Assembly (NCBI GenBank): GCA_002104905.1
Contig: MCFE01000249.1
Location: forward strand, 50,616-114,615
Direction of reading: 5' to 3'
Origin: Basidiobolus meristosporus CBS 931.73
Lineage: Eukaryota; Basidiobolomycota; Basidiobolomycetes; Basidiobolales; Basidiobolaceae
Length of the DNA: 64,000 nucleotides
In this document: positions 57,216-64,000 of the stretch, in pieces
Position numbering within the stretch: position 1 is the first letter of the stretch
Layout: each line of letters begins with the position of its first letter
Position numbers and translations under genes: made by a program
Notes under the pieces: generated by a model
What the model was told of the DNA's origin: nothing
Database searches by the model: none
The model's input: only the letters and a program-made list of their open reading frames with translations

Positions 57216-59277
57216 AACATGATTGGTTTCTGTGTTTATGAACTCGATTGAATGTTCTTGATGTGGTTGCTGAGGAGCGACTGCTTGTCCGTGTGAAGAG
57301 TCACCGTTCAATACCCACGATTGCCATGAATAGAGGTCCGTTCACGTGTAGAAACCAAAACGAGCGCTGCATTCTGTTTATGGGAATCGGGATTGGTAAA
57401 CATCATAAAATGGCAGTCCATTTAAGCCAGCTTTTTTTTGCGAATGATTATAAGAAACGTCACTACGCTGTGAAGTGGCCAAAACAGAATCAGGAAGTGC
57501 TGATGGGATAATCAAGTCAAGTAGAGACTTGCCAAGTATTTCAACCAAGTTAGAAATGTAGGAATTATCGGAAAGTGAGAATGGGAGGAGACAGCCAGGG
57601 TACTCTCTCCATGGGCTGCAGGCGTATGAAGTATAGGCAAGTGCTGGGTCTTTGGAGCCGGACTGCCTGATCAGCCGAGGCGATGTGGATTAATCAAGAC
57701 TCTGGTCGGCATCTGTCAAGGAGAACCAAGGTCGCTTGATGTTGCTTCGTACAACGACCGAGTCCTTGGAGTAGCCCCAGTGTCTGGGTATTTCTGGGAT
57801 CACTAGACAGTGTATATATGGTTTGCGCTGGATGTGTTAGCTAACCAAGCCTGCGTTGAATGAACGTCAAACAAGAAGCTCATTTGGAACAATGAAGCCT
57901 CTCACTTTGAGCACTTCGATCAACCTGTCTGTACTGACAGGAATGTTGGGGAGATTGCTGCCTGGTTTGCCAATATATAATGATGTTTCTATTCGCTCAA
58001 TGCCACGCGAGTACCTGGCCATTATTCATTGCAACTTACGTATTTAAAAGCACTACTAAATATCTGCCAGAATATCTCTCATTCACAACATAGTGATATG
58101 CAGGTCCATGGGCTGTTTTCACTGTACCTTCAGCTCTATGTATATCACAAAGATTCCATCGATGCTAAACCCCAACTGGAAACTGGTTCCTCCAGAATAT
58201 CTGTGCTGACGAGTCTTTGGTTTATGACCGATTTGACTTTCAAGGTCAGTGGGCAATACAGAATTACAATGAAGGTACTTGTTGCAAAGTATTCTAGTAA
58301 ACTTAACAGCGCTATAACTGTCGTTATACTGATTCTCAGACTTCCCTGCTGTTGAGCTATCAAAACTAACTATAAGTTGCAGCAAAAGATTATGATGTCT
58401 ACAGATCTTGAGTTGTGCCTATAATTATTCCTGATGTAGAATTGGGCCTTGAGTGTGATTTCGATAAAAAAGCTGTTATTCATGATCATGATGAGATGCA
58501 GTTAATATTTGGGGCCTTTTGGGAGGTTTGATTATTTTAACTTGCGCTTCATTGACTATGCACGAAATTTATGGCTAGGGTTAGATTTTGTCAGGTTTTG
58601 CTACACTTCGAGTTAAGGTCCAAATAATATGAAACTGACCGGTTGTGTATACTTGTCTCATTTGTTGATGCATATCGATTGGCCACTTTTTGGCGAGTTT
58701 AGTATATCCATTCATGGATTCTGACAGGCCGAGTGAGGATTAGTGTATGGGAACGACCGATTACTAAGAGGTTTAGTGAAGACAGTAAAAATAGATGCCA
58801 CCTCCTACAAATCAATGCCCTGACTACCCTTCACCATGGAGGGCGGCGAAGCAGTACCTATATCCACTGTATCCTGTTTTCGTGTACATTTTGCAGTCAA
58901 GCATTCCGCAGTGAATGATTCGTTCGGAGATTTCCGATATAAATAAGGAGGGTGTAACTTCACTTAGTGTGAGAGGTTTCATATTAATATTGCTGATCGA
59001 TACACCACTCGCACATTGGCCTGAATTAATCTATGCACTCAAGTTCGTCTTGATGCCTGGTGTCTATCATTAGGGTTTCAGTTGCAAGTAGGCTAGCCAG
59101 GTGCCTGCTTTAGAATGGGAGCAATAGAACTTTGAGCAAGTAGATGAGTTCGAGATATCAATGTAGCACCACAAGCGAGTGCTTATTGTTATATGCCAAC
59201 AGTTCACTACTACTAACCTGAATCCGGTTTTGTGCATTCCTCATTAACTAACTTGAATAGGTCACCATTTCTAGTGG

Positions 59278-59340
59278 AGTATAAAGTAGCCTAGACAGGC
59301 CTTTTCTGACAGCACACTTTCTGATCTACCGGAGTAGATC
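59278..59340 (+). promoter_or_regulatory. TATA box and inverted repeat before the LPMO gene
   Basis: AGTATAAAGTAG at 59278-59289 is a good TATA element about 90 bases above the ATG. Downstream, GATCTAC-CGGA-GTAGATC (59323-59340) is a perfect 7-bp inverted repeat with a four-base loop, placed about 37 bases before the ATG. It could be a dimeric regulator site or a leader hairpin. Confidence 0.5.
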
Positions 59341-59376
59341 CGACTTCATTTCTAGCAGGCTAGCAGGTTACACAAT

Positions 59377-60285
59377 ATGTTCTTTTCCAACCTCTCTCAC
59401 TCAGCTTTGGCGCTAATGGCACTAGTTCCAGTTGCCCTTGGCCATATGCAAATGATCCAACCTCCTCCTCGCGAGTCGCAGTACAACCCCACCTATAAGG
59501 GAGCCCCCGACTATGATATGGCTTCTCCATTGGACCCGGGGCGCTGGCCCTACCCTTGCCGTGGATACGGAAGAGGAGGGATAGTACAAACTGTCAAAGC
59601 TGGTGGTAACCTCCCTGTCAAGATCAGTGGAGGTGCTCCTCACAATGGAGGCCATTGCCAATTCGCTATATCCTACGATGACAGAACGTTTGTCGTCCTC
59701 AAGGATGTTTTTGATGATTGTTTGGTTGCGTCGCTGGATTACAATATTCAAATACCCGCTGGAGCACCCAGTGGCAGGGCTACTCTAGCTTGGGCTTGGA
59801 TCAACAAAACTGGTAATCGCGAGTATTACATGAATTGTGCCGACATTGAGGTTCAAGGTAGTACATCGGGCTTCGTTACTGGTCCCAAGCTGTTGGTTGT
59901 CAATCTCCCTGGATATGCCACTATCCCTGAGTTCACCAACGGCGGATACAGCGGCAAGGATCTATTCTCAAAGAGGTCAACTGTAAGTATTACCGGGAAT
60001 GGTGGTAGTGTGGTAGATCCAAAGCCCTCCAATCCTACGACAACGGCTAGGCCTTCGAAGCCCTCCTCCGTTACAAAGCCCACTAAAAAGCCTACTAAGC
60101 CTCCTAGAAACCCACCGAAATTCGGCAGTGCGCTAGGCCGTTGCTCTGGCTATTCGAAAAAATGCGTAAGCCCCGGTAACTCCCAAGAGTTCAAGGTGTG
60201 TGCCAATGGATATGAATACATTCAACGTTGTGCACCCGGAACGGTCTGTCGTGGTGGCGTCAACCGGATTGAATGTGATTACTAG
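59377..60285 (+). CDS. Secreted AA11-like lytic polysaccharide monooxygenase with C-terminal chitin-binding-like domain
   Basis: Intronless, 302 residues. A signal peptide (residues 1-22, ALALMALVPVALG) leaves His23 as mature residue 1 (HMQMIQPPPR), as required for a copper histidine brace. The second histidine is H93 in APHNGGHCQFAISYD, the typical NGGHCQF motif. REYYMNCADIEV near residue 150-160 supplies the conserved tyrosine/cysteine region. A Ser/Thr/Pro/Lys-rich linker (about residues 205-250) leads to a cysteine-rich module (CSGYSKKC..., RCAPGTVCRGG, IECDY) that resembles CBM19. AA11 enzymes oxidise chitin; substrate is inferred from family resemblance. Such enzymes suit remodelling of own wall, attack on insect cuticle or saprotrophy. 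Flanked by gene-poor DNA and retroelements. Confidence 0.85.
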   Translation: MFFSNLSHSALALMALVPVALGHMQMIQPPPRESQYNPTYKGAPDYDMASPLDPGRWPYPCRGYGRGGIVQTVKAGGNLPVKISGGAPHNGGHCQFAISYDDRTFVVLKDVFDDCLVASLDYNIQIPAGAPSGRATLAWAWINKTGNREYYMNCADIEVQGSTSGFVTGPKLLVVNLPGYATIPEFTNGGYSGKDLFSKRSTVSITGNGGSVVDPKPSNPTTTARPSKPSSVTKPTKKPTKPPRNPPKFGSALGRCSGYSKKCVSPGNSQEFKVCANGYEYIQRCAPGTVCRGGVNRIECDY

Positions 60286-60762
60286 TTAGTTTGGCAACAC
60301 TACGTTTTGCATATTCACCAATAAATATACCTTCATTGTAGCTTTAAACGCAATAGCCATTGGTATAAGAGGGCGCTGATCATGTCTGAGAGTATAGTGT
60401 GTACAGCCTGCAATCTATCAATTATTCATTTTGAGACTTATTTAGAGTGAATCTTCCAGAGAAAGAATGCCATTCTTGGTACTTCCAACTAGCTTATGGT
60501 AGTTGTTCATTTGCATTCATAGTGGTTGTGTATTACACAACGCCATAGCAGTACTGGATTTGTCCTGTTTGGATTGAAACGCACGTGGTGAAAGGGGCAA
60601 ATAGAGAGACTACATAAGATGTAAAATCCAGCTTAATACTAAAATCCAATATCCTGATTATATACTAGAAACCCATTTGACAATTCTATCTAATAACACA
60701 AATCCATATTTGATTTGAATTTACACCCTACTCACCATTATTAAGGTCTCTTAGGTCTGGGG
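60286..60762. other. Gap between LPMO and retroelement cluster
   Basis: LPMO 3' flank with AATAAATAT at 60322. Otherwise nothing recognisable. Confidence 0.5.
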
Positions 60763-60910
60763 TTAGGGGGGAGACAGTCACCAACAGATGAAATCTTTAT
60801 TTCAGTTGAAACAAAGGAGCCAGCACTACTGTTGTAGCTTTGATACTAGAGTGCGTAGCTGACAGGAATTTGTAGTTAAGTTAATAAGAAGTGATGATAG
60901 TTCTTCAGTG
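60763..60910 (-). mobile_element. LINE-type 3' end, copy A
   Basis: About 148 bases nearly identical to 63850-64000. Read on the minus strand it ends AATAAAGATTTCAT...GGTGACTGTCTCCCCCC followed by TAACCCC. It lies downstream, on the same strand, of the truncated reverse transcriptase fragment (61653-62220), from which it is separated by the solo LTR. It is most simply the 3' untranslated end of that LINE. Confidence 0.65.
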
Positions 60911-61082
60911 CTCAAGACACTGTTCAGTGGGAAGGGGGGTAGCAAGAGGGGTAAGAATGATTAGTGAACAACATCAATAGGGGAAATATGATAAGGATTG
61001 ATATTCATCATAAAGGGAGTGTGCTGCTGCAGATATTGCTGCCAAAGGTCTGTCAAGTACTTCAGGTAGGTCAGCCTGGGTT

Positions 61083-61586
61083 TGTCATGATCACATGACA
61101 ACCATGAACACCCATGCCAAGTTTCAGCTTCCTAGCTCAATTTCTAAGAGATTCCTTCTGGAACCTTCTACCACCTTCTAGAAAGTTCCTGACCATTCCA
61201 AAGCATTGTTACACAATGGAACATTCCATGGAAGCTTTCCATTGTATTTTTCATAGTCCAGTACCATATATGGAAGTACCAGGTCGCATGACTTAGTCAC
61301 ATGATCAGGTGACCCAATCCATTTCCCCATCCTGTCTCAGTGCTGTGTCATCTATGTCATTATCCCCAGCACCATTGCTGTGCCTCACCACACAACCCCA
61401 TTAGTATTAGCTAATATCTCTTGGCATCAGTATAGCCAAAAAGTATATATAGTCCTATCCCCCCTTAAGTATTCCACAGGTCTTGAATAAACAGCCTTGC
61501 CTTGATTCTGCTTGCTTGATGGTCCACACCTAAGTCCTTTCCTGCCGTGCCTAGCTTTTCCTCCTGCCTTGTGTCTATTCATAACA
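61083..61586 (+). mobile_element. Solo LTR, 504 bp, with 5-bp target duplication
   Basis: Starts TGTCATGATCACATGACA and ends ATTCATAACA, so it is bounded by TG...CA. It is flanked on both sides by GGGTT (61078-61082 and 61587-61591), the 5-bp duplication expected of LTR integrase. Inside are a TATA-like AAGTATATATAG near 61440 and a polyadenylation-like GAATAAACAG near 61485. No primer-binding site follows the right end, so the internal region was lost by LTR-LTR recombination. Orientation is set by the order TATA then AATAAA. Confidence 0.85.
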
Positions 61587-61652
61587 GGGTTTTTCTGACT
61601 GCAGAATATTATGAGCAAACTTCTTGACTTCAGGATCTCCATGTATAGTACT

Positions 61653-62220
61653 TCAGCAGGAGCCAGGTGTAGTGTGGTGTGTTCTCTTCCAGGCCTTGAT
61701 TAGTAGGTTGCTGCAGTGGTGAAGTCTGAGATATAATCTGGTTCTAAGATAGAGAAGTCTGATCTTATAGGGCATAAACCCAAAAGCACCAAGAATAGCA
61801 TGTCTGTAGGGGCATTCAGGCAAATGAGGCACCAAGGAGGTAATGCACCATACTGCAAACTTGTCAAGCTTAGTGCAGTCTCTAGAAGTAAGAAAGTGAA
61901 GTGGTAAGCCAAATTCCAGGACAGGGAAGACAAACTACTTGAGTAGAAGGAGGCAGCTGGGAGCCAAAGTTATGGGAGGAGTAACAACCAGTAGCTTGTG
62001 CAGTGCCTGTCTTGTCAGGATAATTCTCTTCTTCAGGTGTGCTCCAGAGTCTAGTCCAGTAGGAAGGAAAGAAATGCCAAGACATGTAGCAGAAGCCTGA
62101 GCAGGTAGAGTGGAGTTCTCTAAGTTGATAGGACACCCCAAAGGTACTGTCTTTGCAATGGAAAGCTGGAGATTATTCTTCTGCAGATACTGGTGGATGG
62201 TCTGCAAGTCTTGCTGTACA
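61653..62220 (-). pseudogene. 5'-truncated LINE ORF2 fragment (reverse transcriptase C-terminal part)
   Basis: One minus-strand frame from about 62220 to 61653 reads QTIHQYLQKNNLQLSIAKT, then LGISFLPTGLDSGAHLKKRI and ILTRQALHKLLVVTPPITLA. After one in-frame TAG it continues FVFPVLEFGLPLHFLTSRDC, TKLDKFAVWCITSLVPHLPE and MPYKIRLLYLRTRLYLRLHH. The order (n.Lqls..KT, LGI, H...R, VfPvLEfG, LdkfavW, LG..P...R.) is that of the region after the catalytic domain in non-LTR retrotransposons. The catalytic part is absent and the left boundary abuts another element's 3' end at about 62221-62240. Not functional. Confidence 0.75.
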
Positions 62221-62236
62221 TTGAAGGAGGATAGGG

Positions 62237-62280
62237 TTAGGGGAGGAAAGTCACCAAGTGGTGAAATCTTTATTTACTTA
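62237..62280 (-). mobile_element. LINE-type 3' end, copy B (diverged)
   Basis: On the minus strand it reads AAATAAAGATTTCACCACTT, then GGTGACTTTCCTCCCC and TAACCCTA, matching the last roughly 40 bases of copies A and C. It directly abuts the truncated RT fragment, which suggests a second insertion next to the first. Confidence 0.6.
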
Positions 62281-62320
62281 TGACAAGTATCCAAAGAACC
62301 CAAGTTAATCTGAAGTTATT

Positions 62321-62446
62321 CCTAGAAAGCTAGGTCTGAGAGATATCATCCTGGTAAGCCAGGTCTGAGAGTTGAGAAGCTGAGTGGTACCATATTTCCT
62401 AGTTAGCTAGGTCTGAGAGAGGTTTCCTGGAATGCCAGGCCTGAGA
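62321..62446. repeat. Array of four CCTRG-N4-CYAGG hairpins each followed by TCTGAGA-like sequence
   Basis: Four 14-base inverted repeats at 62321-62334 (CCTAGaaagCTAGG), 62350-62363 (CCTGGtaagCCAGG), 62398-62411 (CCTAGttagCTAGG) and 62426-62439 (CCTGGaatgCCAGG). All are followed by TCTGAGA or CCTGAGA. The fourth stem pair switches between A-T and G-C in step, so pairing is kept in every copy. It lies just above (in minus-strand sense) the 3' end copy B and is probably part of that element's 3' untranslated region. Confidence 0.85.
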
Positions 62447-62691
62447 AGTGAGAATCTGAATATATCTGAGCTAAATTATACTGGTTTGTGGTGGCTGAAT
62501 GGTTGCCGTAATGGCCAGTAGACTGGGGGAACTGAGATGAATTTCTGGGCAATCACTGGCCAAATTTACTAGGCAAATCTGGCCAATTAGCATTTCAAGG
62601 TTTTCAGCCAATCAGAGCCTTTACTATGCCCAATGGTTGATCAAGCCATCTCCCAATGAGCACACATCAATTTATTAATCATATTTTGCTG

Positions 62692-62770
62692 GATCCAGGA
62701 ATTGAACCCACAACCATGAGTATGGAAGGGTTAGGGAAAACCACAAGGCTAAGTGTTCTTGGTTAGGGGG
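62692..62770 (-). mobile_element. tRNA-like sequence, candidate tRNA-derived SINE
   Basis: On the minus strand an A-box-like TAGCCTTGTGG (62741-62751) and a perfect B-box GGTTCAATTCC (62698-62708) are 32 bases apart, the spacing of internal pol III promoters. Stems of a functional tRNA cannot be formed (T-stem halves GTGGG and CCTGG do not pair), so it is not a tRNA gene. It adjoins the LTR at 62771. Confidence 0.45.
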
Positions 62771-63080
62771 TGTTAGGATTTAAATCCTAACTAGTCACTA
62801 CCAATCACTTGAACACTACTGATTGAACACCTGGAATTGCACACAGATGATCAATTGCACTCAGTGATACACACGTTATTTAATACATCTTGAACCCTCC
62901 TTTTGGAAGCTTGCCCTATGTTATCGGAAGCTCTCCCTCCAAGGCTATCTCTATATAAACTCCTTTGAACACTATCAATAAAGCATCAACCTTTTACCGG
63001 TTCATCAACTACTCAGATAACCTCTCTGATTTATATTGGACATCCTCTGGTTCTCCTCTGCTTGCCCTCGATTCATAACA
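62771..63080 (+). mobile_element. LTR of a second family, 310 bp, followed by a primer-binding site
   Basis: Starts TGTTAGGATTTAAATCC and ends ATTCATAACA (TG...CA). Contains CTATATAAACTCC (TATA, near 62950) and TCAATAAAGC (polyadenylation, near 62975). Directly after the right end is TTGGTAGCAGC; TGGTAGCAG (63082-63090) is complementary to the 3' end of initiator methionine tRNA and is the usual primer-binding site. So this looks like a 5' LTR whose internal domain should begin here, but no gag/pol frame is seen in the remaining 900 bases. The first 20 bases after T form a perfect palindrome. Confidence 0.75.
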
Positions 63081-63849
63081 TTGGTAGCAGCAAACCTCCA
63101 ATCTCCAAAAAAACAAAAACCTCCGTTGTGGTGGTGTATAGGTCCAAGGGAGAGATACGTCCAACACATCTCAAGTGTTTTGTGTGTGGGGTGTTCACTG
63201 GGTGCAATAACCTCTGGCAAAAGCTTGCTAGGAATACTTGGGTTCTGTCTCTAATCTAATGTGAAGGGGAATAAAGCCACAAGCTTGTCAAGGGAAAACT
63301 ATTGAGCTACAATCCCCAACTTAGTTGGCGTCTTAACAAAAGTATGTGCTGGGTTCAGCGTCCTTTGAGATGACAATGTACTAAAGCTTCCAAAGTCAAA
63401 ACAACTGTAAACTCCACCAGCAGGGACTTGATAAGAATGCAGCTGTGGTCAATAGTTACAAAGACAGAAAAGTATCTTTGCCTGTACAAGAACAAACTTG
63501 GGAAAGAATCAAATATAATAAAAGATAGCTACTCTGAGTATTCCTCATAAGTAGTGCCTCCAAGGTCAGTTGGCTGTCAGCGCGGTTTCCTGGGAGTGTC
63601 CTGTGGTCTGGGGTTGGAAGTTCAGGTAGCAGCAGGTAGCAGTGATCACACTAATCAACAAGTTGGTATATTGATAAAAGGGATGATGATTTATTGTTGA
63701 GGGAGAGCCTCCCTTATATACTTTTCTTACTGGCTAAGTGATTACTAATCATGGTGTTCCAGAAGGTTCTGGATATCAATAGAAATCTTAATGACATCAG
63801 AATAACCTAAGAATGTTCTAAGTAGGTGCCGGAAGGTTCTAAGAGGCAC
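63081..63849. other. Retroelement-derived DNA, unresolved
   Basis: No protein frame of note. On the minus strand, TATATAAGGG (63713-63722) followed by CAACAATAAATC (about 63688-63699) has the promoter/terminator order of another LTR; its TG/CA limits could not be set. A CAGGTAGCAG duplication occurs near 63630. Likely old, nested insertions. Confidence 0.4.
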
Positions 63850-64000
63850 TTAGGGGGGGGGAGACAGTCACCAACAGGTGAAATCTTTATTTCAGTTGAA
63901 ACAAAGAAGCCAGCACTACTGTTGTAGCTTTGATACAAGAGTGTGTAGCTGAGGGGAATTTGTAGGTAAGTTAATAAGAAGTGATGATAGTTCTTCAGTG
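63850..64000 (-). mobile_element. LINE-type 3' end, copy C (runs off the window)
   Basis: Nearly identical to copy A over its full 150 bases. On the minus strand it ends GGTGACTGTCTCCCCCCCC then TAAGTGCC. The element continues beyond the right edge, so a longer LINE copy may lie just outside. Confidence 0.7.

Larger units (their letters stand above)
57044..59376. other. Long intergenic region between ketopantoate reductase and LPMO
   Basis: About 2.3 kb in which I find no gene. Open frames of 60-108 codons occur on both strands, but none has recognisable motifs or a consistent intron-exon pattern. It holds a two-copy direct repeat (57104-57215). An ATAAAG word at 59281 with AGTATAAAG context is a likely TATA box for the LPMO, and a perfect inverted repeat sits in its leader. 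Confidence 0.5.

Noticed and set aside
57248-58355. Genes in the 57-59 kb gap
   Set aside because: Frames of 60-108 codons on both strands lack motifs, conserved pattern or believable splice structure.
62692-62770. A functional tRNA gene
   Set aside because: The B-box is perfect but acceptor and T-stems do not pair and no anticodon arm can be drawn. No other sequence in the window has a convincing pair of A and B boxes.
60760-62770. Telomere or subtelomere, from TTAGGGG words
   Set aside because: The words are isolated single units next to retroelement ends; there is no tandem telomeric array.

Overview
This is a gene-dense nuclear window from a fungus. Most genes are interrupted by short introns (about 50-100 nt) with GT...AG ends and CTAAC/CTAAT-like branch sites. 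The gene set is that of an early-diverging lineage: a RegA-type receiver-phosphodiesterase, a Dictyostelium cAMP-receptor-like GPCR, an RNF220-type E3 ligase otherwise familiar from animals, animal-style mitochondrial coproporphyrinogen oxidase, secreted tectonin lectins and an AA11-like LPMO. A zoopagomycete such as Basidiobolus is my best guess, from gene content only and with low certainty.

Layout. 1-10952: PAM16 (5' cut by the window edge), a SH3-WW-WW RasGEF, the Rab GEF SEC2, and the REC-PDE fusion. 12403-22322: NOP9, a PIG3-type quinone oxidoreductase and ER folding sensor UGGT. 22627-28169: an accessory-looking block with a divergent pair of secreted tectonin lectins and two seven-helix receptors. 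28610-50000: housekeeping genes (SKP1, RPL15, HEM13/CPOX, IMP4, a DUF2039 zinc protein, RNF220-like, RPS10, NDUFAF7, RPL3, VMA10, an E2, NAA20, GCV1, PEX4, an alpha-arrestin). 50735-57043: long-chain acyl-CoA synthetase, TDP1 and a ketopantoate reductase. 59377-60285: the LPMO. From about 60760 to the end: nested retroelements (5'-truncated LINE, solo LTR with target duplication, another LTR with a primer-binding site, a tRNA-like SINE candidate, and a four-copy array of compensated hairpins).

Functional threads. Three genes bear on cAMP/G-protein signalling (RegA-like PDE, two GPCRs) and two on small GTPases (RasGEF, SEC2). Ubiquitin biology recurs (SKP1, RNF220-like, two E2s, PPxY arrestin). 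Three genes (RPL3, VMA10 and, by prediction, IMP4) have a first coding exon consisting of the ATG alone. Exon boundaries were read by eye, so single splice sites may be off by a few bases. No tRNA, rRNA or CRISPR array was found.
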